Below are positions 50,026 through 61,200 of a DNA stretch of 64,000 bases, in pieces. The DNA is from Frankiaceae bacterium (lineage in GTDB: Bacteria > Actinomycetota > Actinomycetes > BP-191), in NCBI GenBank assembly GCA_035556555.1, contig DATMES010000035.1, forward strand, positions 1-64,000, in the 5' to 3' direction. The first letter of the stretch is position 1. Each line of letters opens with the position of its first letter. The notes beneath the pieces are model-generated. The model was not told the DNA's origin, searched no databases, and saw only the letters and a list, made by a program, of their open reading frames with translations. The position numbers and the translations under genes were made by a program.

Positions 50026-50574
50026 ATGACTGCTGTGACCGCACTGCCGCTGCGCGGGGGACCGTTCACGCGGGCCGACCTGGAGTCGATGCCCGATGAC
50101 GGCCGCCGCTACGAGCTCATCGACGGGTGCCTGCTCGTGACGCCCGCACCCAGGTGGATGCACCAGCGTGGCGTCGCCGAGCTGTTCGTGATCCTCCGCG
50201 CGGCAACGCCGGACTACGCCGAGACGCTGCCGGGCCCCTTCGCGATCGTGCCGGAGGACGACACGGAGTTGCAGCCGGACGTCTTCGTGGCGCGGCGCGC
50301 GGACTTCACCGAGAAGGAGCTACCCGCCGCGCCACTGCTCGTGGTCGAGGTGCTGTCGCCGAGCACGCGGTCTTTCGACCTCGGCGCGAAGCGCGAGCGG
50401 TACGAGCGCGCGGGCACGCCGGCGTACTGGGTCTTCGACCCGGCCGCCGTCCGGCTCCGTGCCTGGGAGCTGCGCGACGGCGCGTACGTTCTCGTCGGAG
50501 ACGTCAGCGGTGACGAGGCATTCGAGACGAACGTGCCCTTCCCTGTCCGGGTGGTCCCCTCCACGCTCGTCTGA
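50026..50574 (+). CDS. Uma2-family putative nuclease
   Basis: 182 residues with the Uma2/DUF820 (PD-(D/E)XK-like) landmarks: DDGRRYELIDGCLLV (Glu in YELIDG), ELQPDVFVARRAD (PD), LLVVEVLSPST (EVLS, catalytic-type Glu) and DLGAKRERYERAGTPAYWVFDP. Uma2 genes are common stray members in actinomycete genomes. Ends six bases short of the TPP riboswitch region. Confidence 0.85.
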   Translation: MTAVTALPLRGGPFTRADLESMPDDGRRYELIDGCLLVTPAPRWMHQRGVAELFVILRAATPDYAETLPGPFAIVPEDDTELQPDVFVARRADFTEKELPAAPLLVVEVLSPSTRSFDLGAKRERYERAGTPAYWVFDPAAVRLRAWELRDGAYVLVGDVSGDEAFETNVPFPVRVVPSTLV

Positions 50575-50589
50575 CGTAGGCTGCACCCC

Positions 50590-52316
<1,727 letters not shown>

Positions 52317-52937
52317 CTACTCCGCGTCGCGGCGCGCGGTGTCGCCGTCGAGGTCGTCGATGCCCGGGTGCGGCGGGTCGGCGGTGAGCGACTCGAGCGG
52401 CGCCACCTGCGGGGCGTTCTTGACCCGCCCCTCCTTGGCCTTCTGCGGGCCGGCGGAGAGGAACGCCAGCACCAGCGCCGCGGCGAAGATGACGAACGTC
52501 AGCGCCGGCCGCTTGGACAGCGTGTCGAACGTGTCCGGCGCGATGTCCTTCAGCACCGTGAGGAAGTCCGCGTTGTACGCCTTGGCCGTGTACGCCGCGT
52601 CGCCGAACAGCGTCCCCAGCACGCACGCGATCGCCGTGACGACGACGGCGATGATCCGTACCGGCAGCGTCGAGCGGCCCGACACGACGCGCATGACCCA
52701 GCCGACGGTGAGGCCGATGACGACGGCGACGCCGACGTACTCCCGCTCGGCCTGCGCGTAGATGAACGCCCAGATCCCGACGCCCACCGCGGCGACGACG
52801 AGGGCGGCGACGGTCGCGATGACCACCTTGCCGGGGCCGGGCGGGGGCGGGGCGAGGGCGACGTACTCCATCCCCTGGTCGCCCGCGGTGTCGTCCGGCG
52901 TGAGGTCGGCGGGGGCGTTCGGGTCGTCGGTCGTCAC
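52317..52937 (-). CDS. Four-helix membrane protein, unknown
   Basis: A 206-residue protein with an acidic, Pro-rich N-terminus (MTTDDPNAPADLTPDDTAGD), membrane segments at about 37-60, 68-85, 95-113 and 147-165, and a polar acidic C-terminus. No recognised family. It ends directly against thiC's stop (adjacent, convergent). It is downstream of ogt in the same orientation (21-base gap), so it may ride on that operon. Confidence 0.65.
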   Translation of the reverse strand: MTTDDPNAPADLTPDDTAGDQGMEYVALAPPPPGPGKVVIATVAALVVAAVGVGIWAFIYAQAEREYVGVAVVIGLTVGWVMRVVSGRSTLPVRIIAVVVTAIACVLGTLFGDAAYTAKAYNADFLTVLKDIAPDTFDTLSKRPALTFVIFAAALVLAFLSAGPQKAKEGRVKNAPQVAPLESLTADPPHPGIDDLDGDTARRDAE

Positions 52938-52958
52938 GGTCTGCTCCAGATGTGTCGG

Positions 52959-53555
52959 TTAGCGCGGGAGCGTACGCGAATCGGCCTCCCTTGCCAGCAG
53001 CCACCGCTTGGCGTCGAGCCCGCCGGCGTACCCGCCGAGCGCCCCGCCCGCGCGGAGCACGCGGTGGCAGGGGACGACGATGCAGAGCGGGTTGGCGCCG
53101 AGCGCGCTGCCCGCGGCGCGGACGGCCTTCGGGCTGCCGGCGCTCGTCGCGACGTCGGTGTAGGTGACCGAGGCGCCGTACGGCACCGCCGCCGTGGCCT
53201 CCAGCACCCGCCGCTGGAACGGCGTCCGCACCAGCGACCAGTCCAGCTCCAGGTCGAACATGGTGCGTTCGCCTGCGAAATAGCCGTCGAGCTGGCGGCG
53301 TACCTCGTCGGCGCGGGCGGGCGCTTCGAGGACGCGCGGGGAGACGCGCGCGGCGAGGTCGGCGAGCAGGTCGTCGTACGCGTCGTACGACACCCGCGCC
53401 AGCCCCCGCGCGGTCACCGCGACCCAGACGCGCCCGAACGGCGCGTCCACCGGCGCCACCGCGACGTCGGCCTCGTCTCCCGCGCGCGCGACGAACGCCT
53501 CGACCGTGGCGGCGGGGGCGCCTGGACCGTTCTTCAGGAACGCGAGCTCTGCCAT
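52959..53555 (-). CDS. ogt: Methylated-DNA-protein-cysteine methyltransferase
   Basis: 198 residues with the Ogt/AGT fold. The N-terminal part has GRVWVAVTARGLARV. The DNA-binding helix-turn-helix region holds TPFQRRVLEATAAVPYGASV, and the active-site IVVPCHRVLRAGG contains the alkyl-accepting Cys. It repairs O6-alkylguanine by self-alkylation. ATG 53555 lies inside the end of the ECF sigma gene (22-base overlap), so expression is tied to that sigma factor. Confidence 0.92.
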   Translation of the reverse strand: MAELAFLKNGPGAPAATVEAFVARAGDEADVAVAPVDAPFGRVWVAVTARGLARVSYDAYDDLLADLAARVSPRVLEAPARADEVRRQLDGYFAGERTMFDLELDWSLVRTPFQRRVLEATAAVPYGASVTYTDVATSAGSPKAVRAAGSALGANPLCIVVPCHRVLRAGGALGGYAGGLDAKRWLLAREADSRTLPR

Positions 53556-54010
53556 GTCTTCCTCAGCTTCGTGACGCCCTCGTGGACGTTGCGGCGGGCG
53601 GCCTCGGCGGAGGTGCCCATGACGGCGCCGATCTCGGCGTAGTCCAGGTCGGCGACGAACCGGTGCACGACCGCGACCCGCTGCTTCTCCGGCAGGCGGC
53701 GTACGTCGTCCCAGAGCGCCGGCTCCGGGTCCGTGCCGCCGACGTCGGAAACGGGCTCCGGCGCCTCGACGGCGAGTGGCCTGCGGGCGCGCGACCTGTG
53801 CTCGTCGACCGCCTTGCGCCGCGCGATCGTGAACAGCCAGCCGCGCAGGTTCTCCTCCTCCGCCGGCGGCCAGACGCGCAGCGCGGCGAGCCAGGTCTCC
53901 TGGAAGCAGTCGTCGGCGTCGTGCGGCCCGACGGTCGCGACGAGCAGCCGCCACACCGCGTCGCGGTGGTCGGCGAAGAACGTCTGGAACGGCGGCGGCC
54001 CCACGGGCAC
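53534..54010 (-). CDS. ECF-type sigma factor coupled to ogt
   Basis: A 158-residue sigma-70-like protein. Region 2 (ADDCFQETWLAALRVWPP, with GWLFTIARRKAVDEHR) and region 4 (EKQRVAVVHRFVADLDYAEI, then MGTSAEAARRNVHEGVTKLR) are both present. GTG 54010 overlaps the stop of the small DUF4177-like gene by one base, and its 3' end overlaps ogt by 22 bases. No anti-sigma gene is adjacent. The likely role is stress- or DNA-damage-related, by association with Ogt. Confidence 0.85.
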   Translation of the reverse strand: MPVGPPPFQTFFADHRDAVWRLLVATVGPHDADDCFQETWLAALRVWPPAEEENLRGWLFTIARRKAVDEHRSRARRPLAVEAPEPVSDVGGTDPEPALWDDVRRLPEKQRVAVVHRFVADLDYAEIGAVMGTSAEAARRNVHEGVTKLRKTWQSSRS

Positions 54011-54222
54011 TAGAACGTACGCTGCGCCGTTTCCGTGAGGTCGATGACGGCGGGAGCGGGCACCGTGACCTGGCGCTTGAAGAGGACCTTCACCCAGGTC
54101 TTGCCGAAGTGCTCGCCGGTGACGGTCATCCCGACGGCCTCCCAGCCGTCGGCGCCGAGGCGCGTCAGCTCGGCGTCCTCGGCGGACCCGGCTGCCACCT
54201 CAGCCCAGCGGTACTCCCACAT
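54010..54222 (-). CDS. DUF4177-like small protein
   Basis: A 70-residue protein from ATG 54222, beginning MWEYRWAEVAAGSAEDAELT, then LGADGWEAVGM (the LNxxGxxGWExVG-type motif of DUF4177) and VLFKRQ. Conserved sequence starts there, so the longer upstream frame is not used. It is the first gene of the coupled sigma/ogt unit (TAGTG overlap). Function unknown. Confidence 0.65.
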   Translation of the reverse strand: MWEYRWAEVAAGSAEDAELTRLGADGWEAVGMTVTGEHFGKTWVKVLFKRQVTVPAPAVIDLTETAQRTF

Positions 54223-54295
54223 GTCATCCGTTGTACCCCGCCGTACGAGGGTTGCGTTCCGCCGAACGGGTGAACCTCGCTGTAGCGTCGCGGCC

Positions 54296-54718
54296 ATGCG
54301 ACGGCACGAGCGTTTCCTCGCCTACGGGGCCGGCGGCTGGGTGTTCGAGGTGCTGTTCACCGGCCTGAAGGGGCCGTTCCGTGACAAGGACCGGCGGCTC
54401 GCGGCGCACACGTACCTCTGGATGTTCCCCATCTACGGCTCCGCGGCATACCTCTTCGAGCCGGCCCACGACGCGCTGCGCGCGCGGCCGTGGTGGCAGC
54501 GCGGGGCGGCGTACGCCGCGGGGTTCTTCGCCGTCGAGGCGGCGAGCGGCGCGGCGATCAGGAAGGTCGCGGGCGAGGTGCCGTGGGACTACGCGCGCCC
54601 GCGCGGCACCCGCCCCGTGCCGCTGCACGTCGGCGGGCTGGTGCGGCCGGCGTACGCGCCGGTGTGGTTCGTCGCGGGCCTGCTCGCCGAGCGCGCCCAC
54701 GACCGGCTGACTAGGTGA
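54296..54718 (+). CDS. Putative ABC-transporter type IV (PF06541-like) membrane protein
   Basis: A 140-residue protein with about three hydrophobic stretches: GAGGWVFEVLFTGL at the start, WMFPIYGSAAYLFEPAHDAL, and AAYAAGFFAVEAASGAAIRK; PWDYARPRGTRPVP follows. This matches small proteins annotated as putative ABC-transporter type IV. The partner is unknown. Its 3' end overlaps the convergent large secreted-protein gene by eight bases. Confidence 0.65.
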   Translation: MRRHERFLAYGAGGWVFEVLFTGLKGPFRDKDRRLAAHTYLWMFPIYGSAAYLFEPAHDALRARPWWQRGAAYAAGFFAVEAASGAAIRKVAGEVPWDYARPRGTRPVPLHVGGLVRPAYAPVWFVAGLLAERAHDRLTR

Positions 54719-56654
54719 ACTTCAGGTAGGTGTACGCCGAGGTCGTCGGGAGGTTGTACGTGTTCCCGGCGAAGCGCGACCGCACGCGGTACGGCACGCC
54801 CGGCATCGGGTCGCCGGTGAGCGTCACCGTGGACACCCCGCTGTCGGTCATGGAGGCGCACGCGAGGTCGGCGACGGTGCGCCAGGCGCCGGACGTGTAC
54901 CGCTGCGCGAGGAACTCCACGCAGGTGTAGACCGCCGGCGGCGTGATCGTGGCCGTGATCGTGGGGTCGACGCTGCGGCGGTAGAGGTAGTAGCCGTTCG
55001 ACGCGCCGTAGTAGCCGGAGACCTTCTGCGTGATGCGGACCTGGACCAGCACCGTCTTGGTGACCTTGCGCGGCTCGTAGACGTCGTCACCGGCGAACGA
55101 CGCGGTGTACGTGGTCCGGACGACCGGCGAGTGGGTCGCGCGCAGGTACCCCTCGGAGCTGACCGTGCCGCTCGCGACGGCCCTCGTCGACCGGTCGAGC
55201 GGCGTGGCCGTGATAGCCACCCTGCGGTTGGTGTACGTCGTGCCGAGCCGCGCGAGGAGACGCACCGTCGAGGCGTACGGGTACCTCGTCGCGTTCGTGG
55301 TGATCGACAGCGCGGGGACGAGCCCGGCGACGCTGAACGTCAGCGACTTCGTCGCGCCGACGTGGTCCGCGTCGCCCGCCCAGGACGCGGTGTAGGTGTA
55401 CGACCCGCGCTTGGAGACCGTGTCCGTGATCGTGAACGTGCCGTCCGCCGCGGTGGTCACGGCAGGACGCGCGACGGTGCCGTACTTGCTGGTCCGCGAC
55501 ACCTGCACGGAGGTCCCCGCCGGGACAGGGACGGTGCCGGCGAGCTTGCCGGTGACCGAGAACGCCGTCTTCACCTTCGGCGTCGCCGGCTTCGTCAGCG
55601 CGATCGTCGACGTGGACAGCGTCGGGTCCTGCCGGATGTGCAGGTACGCCTTCTGGCCGAGGTAGCCGTCGTCGCTCGCGGCGAACAGCCGGGTCGCGTC
55701 CTCGGTCATCGCCAGGCCGCCGGGGAAGATCCGCTGGTGGGAGGCGTTGCAGCAGTCGACCTCGTAGACGCGGCGGAGCTGCCCGCCCGCGGTGTAGACG
55801 TAGACGTCCGGGTCGTAGACGCCGTTGACACCGGCGGCGACGTGGCCGGTCGGCGCGACGGCGACCGCCGTCGGGTACGGGTTGTTCGTGCCGTAGACGC
55901 CGTCGCTGGACAGGTCCGAGGTCTTGTAGCGCGGGTGCTGGTACGGAGCTCCGGACGCGGTGATCACGTGCTGACCGTCGCTCGTGATCGCGATGTCGCC
56001 GAGGTTCGAGCCGACCTCGCGGGAGGCGACGGCCGTGAGGGCGCCGTCGGCGATCGTGAGCAGGTGGATCTTCGCCGGGCTGACCCCCTGTACGCCGGCG
56101 ACGAGGCGCGACGGCTCGGCAGGGGACACGTGGACCAGCGGCGCGCCGGAGAAGGAGGTGCCCACAGGGGCGCGGGCGAGCGTGACGGCCGGCTCCTCGC
56201 CGGCGAGCTCGACGACGCCGATGTTGCCGCCGCTGTTGCAGCCGTACCCGAACCAGAGCTGCGTACCGCTCACCGCCAGGCCGCGCGGGCAGGTCGCGGC
56301 ACCGGTCGCGTAGCGCGCCACCTCCGTGAGCGTCGTCGTGTCGATCGCCGAGATCGCGTCGCCGCTGAACAGCGCGACGTAGAGGGTGCTGCCGTCCGAG
56401 GAGACCGCCATCGCCGCCGCGCCGGGCTGGTTGTCGATGACCGCGACGGGGCCGCCCGCGAGGTCGCGGACGTGGACGCCGTGCGAGCCGCCACCGGTGA
56501 GGAACAGGTGGCTGCGCGCGTCGTCGACGAACATGTCGTTGACGTGGTTCATCGGCAGCTCGATGACGGAGTCGGCCGCGGCGGCGGGTGAGGCGGCGGC
56601 GGTGAGGCCGCCCAGCGCGAGCGAGGCAGCGGCGAAGGACGAGACGAGGCGCAC
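54711..56654 (-). CDS. Large secreted β-propeller plus Ig-like repeat protein
   Basis: A 647-residue exported protein. GTG 56654 (GGGGGGATCC upstream) gives a clean signal peptide ending PAAAA; the GTG at 56675 adds seven non-signal residues. About residues 30-340 form a YVTN/Lp-type propeller (ELPMNHVNDMFVDDARSHLF, STLYVALFSGDAISAIDTTT). About 350-550 are Ig-like domains (KVKTAFSVTGKLAGTVPVPA, TVRLLARLGTTYTNRRVAIT). A final β domain holds Cys residues. Probably a surface or matrix protein; no enzyme motif. Confidence 0.75.
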   Translation of the reverse strand: MRLVSSFAAASLALGGLTAAASPAAAADSVIELPMNHVNDMFVDDARSHLFLTGGGSHGVHVRDLAGGPVAVIDNQPGAAAMAVSSDGSTLYVALFSGDAISAIDTTTLTEVARYATGAATCPRGLAVSGTQLWFGYGCNSGGNIGVVELAGEEPAVTLARAPVGTSFSGAPLVHVSPAEPSRLVAGVQGVSPAKIHLLTIADGALTAVASREVGSNLGDIAITSDGQHVITASGAPYQHPRYKTSDLSSDGVYGTNNPYPTAVAVAPTGHVAAGVNGVYDPDVYVYTAGGQLRRVYEVDCCNASHQRIFPGGLAMTEDATRLFAASDDGYLGQKAYLHIRQDPTLSTSTIALTKPATPKVKTAFSVTGKLAGTVPVPAGTSVQVSRTSKYGTVARPAVTTAADGTFTITDTVSKRGSYTYTASWAGDADHVGATKSLTFSVAGLVPALSITTNATRYPYASTVRLLARLGTTYTNRRVAITATPLDRSTRAVASGTVSSEGYLRATHSPVVRTTYTASFAGDDVYEPRKVTKTVLVQVRITQKVSGYYGASNGYYLYRRSVDPTITATITPPAVYTCVEFLAQRYTSGAWRTVADLACASMTDSGVSTVTLTGDPMPGVPYRVRSRFAGNTYNLPTTSAYTYLKFT

Positions 56655-56779
56655 GAAGGATCCCCCCAGGGACACGGAAGCGGACTGTCACGGTACGTGC
56701 CGCAGGACGGGCGCGGGCGGGAACCCGGAAAGGCGTACGCTGGCCGAACGCCGTTCGGTATCTGCTCTCGGAGGCTCCC

Positions 56780-57955
56780 GTGTCCGTCGTCGCCATCCCC
56801 GAGGAGTACGTCGCCCTCACCGACGCCCTGCGCGACTTCGTCGAGCGCGAGGCGCGCCCGCTCGAGGAACAGCACGCCCAGGAGCTGCAGGAGACCGGGC
56901 ACATCACCGGTGCCGTCGAGATGCGGCGCGCGCTGCGCAAGAAGAGTGTCGCCGCTGGCTTCTACGGGCTGTTCATGCCGGAGGAGGTCGGCGGCGCGGG
57001 CATCGGCTACCTCGGCATGGCGCTGGCGTACGAGGCCGTCGCGCAGACCGGCTCGTACCTCGCCGCCGGCGGCGGCCTCCTCCCGAACGTCGAGGGCCCG
57101 ACGCCCGTACTCCTCGACTGCAACGAGGAGCAGCGCGAGCGCTACCTCATGCCGACGATGCGGGCCGAGCGGGAGGCGGCGTTCGCGCTGACCGAGCCCG
57201 AGGCCGGCTCCGACGCGACCAAGATCAAGACGCGCGCGGTGGCGACCGGCTCCGGCGGCTACGTCGTCAACGGCCGCAAGCACTTCATCACCCACGGCGC
57301 CGAGGCCGACTACGTCCTCCTCTTCGCCGTCACCGACCCCGAGAAGGGCGCGCAGGGCGGCATCACGTGCTTCCTCGTCGACACCGACACGCCGGGGTTC
57401 ACCGTCGCGCGCAAGCAGCAGACGATGTACGACAACCACCAGGCCGAGCTCGTGTTCGAGGACATGGAGGTCGGCGCCGAGCAGATCCTCGGCCGCGAGG
57501 GCTACGGCTTCTACTCGGCCATGAAGTGGATCAACGGCGGCCGCATCCAGATCGCCGCCAACGCCGTCGGCGTCGCCCAGCACCTGCTCGGCAAGATGCT
57601 CGACTACGCCAAGACGCGTGAGGCGTTCGGCAAGCCGATCGGCAAGAACCAGTACGTCCAGGGCCACATCGTCGACTCGCTCTGCGAGCTCGAGCAGGCC
57701 CGCCTGCTGACCTACGTCGCGAGCGACACGATCGACAACGGCGGCGACGGCCGTACGTGGGCCGCGAAGGCCAAGTACGTCGCGTCCGAAATGGTCGGCC
57801 GCGTCGCCGACCGCGCGATCCAGGTGTACGGCGGCAACGGCTACATGACGGAGATGGGCATCGAGCGGTACGCCCGCATGGTGCGCGCAATGCGCCTCTA
57901 CGAGGGCACGTCGGAGATCCTCAAGACCAACATCGCCAAGGGCCTCGGCCTCTAG
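56780..57955 (+). CDS. Acyl-CoA dehydrogenase
   Basis: 391 residues from GTG 56780 (GGAGG upstream). It shows FALTEPEAGSDATKIKTRAV (FAD/substrate loop), the region GRIQIAANAVGVAQHLLGKM, and the C-terminal IQVYGGNGYMTEMGIERYAR, followed by the catalytic glutamate in YEGTSEILK. It oxidises acyl-CoA to enoyl-CoA with FAD; chain length is unknown. No other β-oxidation genes are nearby. Confidence 0.92.
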   Translation: MSVVAIPEEYVALTDALRDFVEREARPLEEQHAQELQETGHITGAVEMRRALRKKSVAAGFYGLFMPEEVGGAGIGYLGMALAYEAVAQTGSYLAAGGGLLPNVEGPTPVLLDCNEEQRERYLMPTMRAEREAAFALTEPEAGSDATKIKTRAVATGSGGYVVNGRKHFITHGAEADYVLLFAVTDPEKGAQGGITCFLVDTDTPGFTVARKQQTMYDNHQAELVFEDMEVGAEQILGREGYGFYSAMKWINGGRIQIAANAVGVAQHLLGKMLDYAKTREAFGKPIGKNQYVQGHIVDSLCELEQARLLTYVASDTIDNGGDGRTWAAKAKYVASEMVGRVADRAIQVYGGNGYMTEMGIERYARMVRAMRLYEGTSEILKTNIAKGLGL

Positions 57956-57968
57956 CAGGGTCCCGCCC

Positions 57969-58021
57969 CGAACGTGGGATGCCGCTGAGCGGGCCAGGGG
58001 CCATCAGGCATCCCAAGTTCG
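57969..58021. terminator. Inverted repeat between convergent genes, likely terminator
   Basis: CGAACGTGGGATGCC (57969-57983) pairs with GGCATCCCAAGTTCG (58007-58021) with one mismatch in 15 around a 23-base loop, between the acyl-CoA dehydrogenase and the S15-type hydrolase gene, suiting a bidirectional terminator. Confidence 0.55.
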
Positions 58022-58036
58022 CGCGGGCAGGGAGCG

Positions 58037-59734
58037 CTAGACCACCGGGATCGTCAGCGAGCCCGGGTGCGCCGGGTCGACGACCACGCCGTACGACGTC
58101 GGCACCTGCTGCGCGCGGTACGCCGCGTCCGTCGCCGCCAGCACCAGCCGCAGCGAGTGACCGGCCGCGAAGCGGTGCGCGAAGCCCGCGAGCGTGATGG
58201 TCGTGGGCCCCGACAGGTTCGTGGCGCGGACCGGCGCGACGAGCCGGCGGACCAGCGTCGTGGTGCCGTCGGGCGCGACGTCGTAGACCTTCGCGAACAC
58301 CGTCGCGAGCCCGATCGCCGATGTCAGCTTGACCGTCGCGACGGGTGCGCCGACGACGTCGGTGTCCGCCGCGAACGGCGCCGCGGTGAACGCCGCGAAC
58401 GTCCCCGGCGCATCGGTCGCGGGCACCGACGAGAAGTGGCTCTGCTGGAAGTTCGACGTCTCGGAGTACGACACCGGCGCGCCGGCGGGCGGGTTCACGA
58501 ACGTCGCCGTCCCCGGCTTGACCGCCGTACGGTCCGCCGTCAGCGTGCCGTCGCCGGACAGGAACAGCCGCTGCGGCGTGCCGACGGGGAACGCCGGTGC
58601 GGAGGCGTACGCCGGCTGCGCGGAGCCGGTCGTGTCGTACGACACCCAGTCCCTGAAGTACTCGAAGCCGTCGCCGGTCGAGACGGTCGTGTCCTGACGC
58701 AGGTAGCGGTCGTACCAGGCCAGCACCCGCGACGCGATGACGTCGCGCGACGGGTCGGTCCACGAACGCTCGCCGGGCGCGTCGGTGTAGCCGTGCCCGC
58801 CGTTGACCCACAGCATCTTCACGGGGGCACCGTTGTGGCGCAGCGCGGTGTAGTTGGCGATGGCGTCGTTGAGGTTGAACAGCGTGTCGCGCTGCCCCTG
58901 GATGAGCAGCGTCGGCACGGTCAGCCGGCGCTTCAGGGTCTCCGGCGACGACTTCGCGAGCAGCGTCAGGGTCCCGGGGGTCGCGTTCCCCGTCGCCATC
59001 GACGTGTAGTACGCCTGGCAGAGACCGTCCACGAAGCCGAGGCACTCGCGCGGCGGCATGGTCGCGCCGGGCTGCGACGCGACGGGCTGCGCGGTGCCGA
59101 GGCCGAAGAACAGCGACGTCCACTCGTGCTTGAAGACGCCGAGCTTCGGCTCGTGCCGGAAGCCGCGGCCCTCGTTGTTCGGGTCGAGGGCGTAGACGAG
59201 GGAGTTCCACGTGATGAACGGCACGATCGCGTCGATGCGCCGGTCGTACTCCGCGGCCATGAGCTGGATGCCGCCGCCGTACGACGGGCCGATCATGCCG
59301 ACGCGCGGGTCGCCCGGCGCGTCGAGCAGCACCTCGGGCCGGTTGGCGAGCCAGGTGAGGATCTGCTGGACGTCCTTGACGTCGTAGTCGGGGGAGTCGA
59401 GCCCGATCTCGCCGGTGGTCGCGCCGAAGCCGCGCGAGGAGTACGCGAGGACGACGTAGCCGTGACCCGCGAGGAACGGCGCCTCGCCGGCCGCGAAGTC
59501 GGCCTTGCTGCCGCCGAAGCCGTGGGCCGCGACGACGGCGGGCGCGGGGTTGGCCGCGTCGACGCCGGCGGGGACGTAGAGCGTCGCGTCGATGGCGATG
59601 TGCTCGTCGTCGTTCGGGCCGTCGACGACGTTGATGGTGTACGCGGTCGCGGTGAACGCGGCGGCGGCGGACGTGGGCATCGCGAGGCCGGCGGCGACGA
59701 GGCCGGCGGCGGCGAGCAAGGAGAGGCGGCGCAC
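58037..59734 (-). CDS. Secreted S15/CocE-type hydrolase
   Basis: A 565-residue exported protein (signal peptide ending SAAAA). The hydrolase core shows VVAAHGFGGSKADFA, the nucleophile elbow MIGPSYGGGIQLM, AIVPFITWNSL and, later, LWVNGGHGYTDAPGE (possible His). A C-terminal β-sandwich (about 370-565) ends VVVDPAHPGSLTIPVV, typical of X-Pro dipeptidyl-peptidase/CocE relatives. Homologous in architecture to 33945-35672 but diverged. Substrate unknown. Confidence 0.82.
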   Translation of the reverse strand: MRRLSLLAAAGLVAAGLAMPTSAAAAFTATAYTINVVDGPNDDEHIAIDATLYVPAGVDAANPAPAVVAAHGFGGSKADFAAGEAPFLAGHGYVVLAYSSRGFGATTGEIGLDSPDYDVKDVQQILTWLANRPEVLLDAPGDPRVGMIGPSYGGGIQLMAAEYDRRIDAIVPFITWNSLVYALDPNNEGRGFRHEPKLGVFKHEWTSLFFGLGTAQPVASQPGATMPPRECLGFVDGLCQAYYTSMATGNATPGTLTLLAKSSPETLKRRLTVPTLLIQGQRDTLFNLNDAIANYTALRHNGAPVKMLWVNGGHGYTDAPGERSWTDPSRDVIASRVLAWYDRYLRQDTTVSTGDGFEYFRDWVSYDTTGSAQPAYASAPAFPVGTPQRLFLSGDGTLTADRTAVKPGTATFVNPPAGAPVSYSETSNFQQSHFSSVPATDAPGTFAAFTAAPFAADTDVVGAPVATVKLTSAIGLATVFAKVYDVAPDGTTTLVRRLVAPVRATNLSGPTTITLAGFAHRFAAGHSLRLVLAATDAAYRAQQVPTSYGVVVDPAHPGSLTIPVV

Positions 59735-59832
59735 GAGAGCTCCGAAAGGACGTAGGGACAGCGATCCTTCGACGCCGCCGCGTCGCGGACCTGCCTCTAG
59801 CCACCGGCCGGGGAACGGCGGAGGCTGGCGGG

Positions 59833-61200
59833 GTGCCGACCCGGATGGTCGCCTGGGCGACCGCGATCGTGACGGCGTACGTCGTGGCGCTGACCGTCGC
59901 CGAGCCGCGCGTCCTGATCCGCGACGCCCCCGGCGCCAACCTCGTCATCCAGACGACGGCGGCGCTCGTGGCTGTGCTGGTGGCGGTCATCGCGTTCGGC
60001 CGGTTCCGCCAGCGCCGCAAGGCCGCGGAGTTGTTCGTCGTGCTCGCGCTCGCGCACCTCGCGGCGGGCACGCTGCTCTTCACGGTCCTCCCGATGGCCG
60101 CGGGTGACGTCGTCCCGAGCCGTACGGTCTGGGCCGGCGCGCTGACCCGGCTCGCGGGGGCGCTGCTGCTCGCGGCGGCCGCACATGTCCCACTGCGCGC
60201 CGTGGACCCGCCGCGGTGGATGTACGCCGACGAGGTCGCGGTCGCGGCACTCACCGGCATCGTCGTGGTGAGCTGCTACGCCGTCGCGGCGCGGCTCGGG
60301 ACCGTCCCCACGGCGACCCGGGGGGAGCGGGTGTGGGACACGGCGCCGTCGCTCGCGGTGGTCCTCGGGGTGACGGCGCTCGCGTCGGCGGTGGCCGCCG
60401 TGGGCTTCGTCCGGCGCCGGGCCGGCACGCCCGGCGACGCGCTGCTGGGGTGGCTCGCCGTCGCGACGATCCTCGCGGCCGGCGCGCACGCCGCAGCGGC
60501 CGGCACCACCGTGACGACGTACTCGGCGGGCGTCGCGGTGGGCGACCTGCTCCGGCTCGCCTCGTACCTCGTCCTCCTCGGCGGCGCGCTGCACGAGATC
60601 CGCGGCTACTGGCGCGACCGGGCCGCCGCGATCGTCGCGGAGGAGCGCCGCCGCATGGCGCGCGAGCTGCACGACGGCCTGGCGCAGGAGCTGGCGTACG
60701 TCGTGACGCGGACCAGGATGCTGGCGAGACGGCGTTCGGAGGACCTGTGGGACGTCTGCTCGGCGGCGGAGCGCGCGCTCGACGAGTCGCGGCGCGCCAT
60801 CGCCGCGCTGACCAGCGACATCGACGAGCCGCTGGACCTGGCGCTCGCGCACACCGCCGAGGACGTCGCGGGCCGGCTCGGCACGCACGTCACCCTCGAG
60901 CTGGCGCCCGTGGACGTGTCCGGCGACGCCAAGGAGGCGCTGCTGCGCATCGCCCGCGAGGCGATCACGAACGCCGCCCGGCACGGCGCGGCGACGCGGG
61001 TGCACGTCCGGCTCTCCGGCGAGAACGGCGTGCTGCTGCGGGTGAGCGACAACGGCCGCGGGTTCGACCTCGACGCGCCGCCGGCCGCCGGGCGGCTCGG
61101 CATCGTCAGCATGCGCGAGCGCGCCGCCGCGCTGGGCGGCGTCCTCACGGTGCGGCGGGCGCGGCCCAGCGGCATCGAGGTCGAGGTCGTGCTGCCGTGA
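59833..61200 (+). CDS. Membrane sensor histidine kinase (NarL-type partner)
   Basis: 455 residues from GTG 59833. About six to eight hydrophobic segments in residues 1-260 form a membrane sensing region. A HisKA_3 dimerisation motif follows (RRMARELHDGLAQELAYV; His280). The ATPase domain has EAITNAARHG (N box), VSDNGRGFD (G1) and GRLGIVSMRERAAALGG (G2). It is coupled by GTGA overlap to the response regulator. Signal unknown. Confidence 0.9.
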   Translation: MPTRMVAWATAIVTAYVVALTVAEPRVLIRDAPGANLVIQTTAALVAVLVAVIAFGRFRQRRKAAELFVVLALAHLAAGTLLFTVLPMAAGDVVPSRTVWAGALTRLAGALLLAAAAHVPLRAVDPPRWMYADEVAVAALTGIVVVSCYAVAARLGTVPTATRGERVWDTAPSLAVVLGVTALASAVAAVGFVRRRAGTPGDALLGWLAVATILAAGAHAAAAGTTVTTYSAGVAVGDLLRLASYLVLLGGALHEIRGYWRDRAAAIVAEERRRMARELHDGLAQELAYVVTRTRMLARRRSEDLWDVCSAAERALDESRRAIAALTSDIDEPLDLALAHTAEDVAGRLGTHVTLELAPVDVSGDAKEALLRIAREAITNAARHGAATRVHVRLSGENGVLLRVSDNGRGFDLDAPPAAGRLGIVSMRERAAALGGVLTVRRARPSGIEVEVVLP

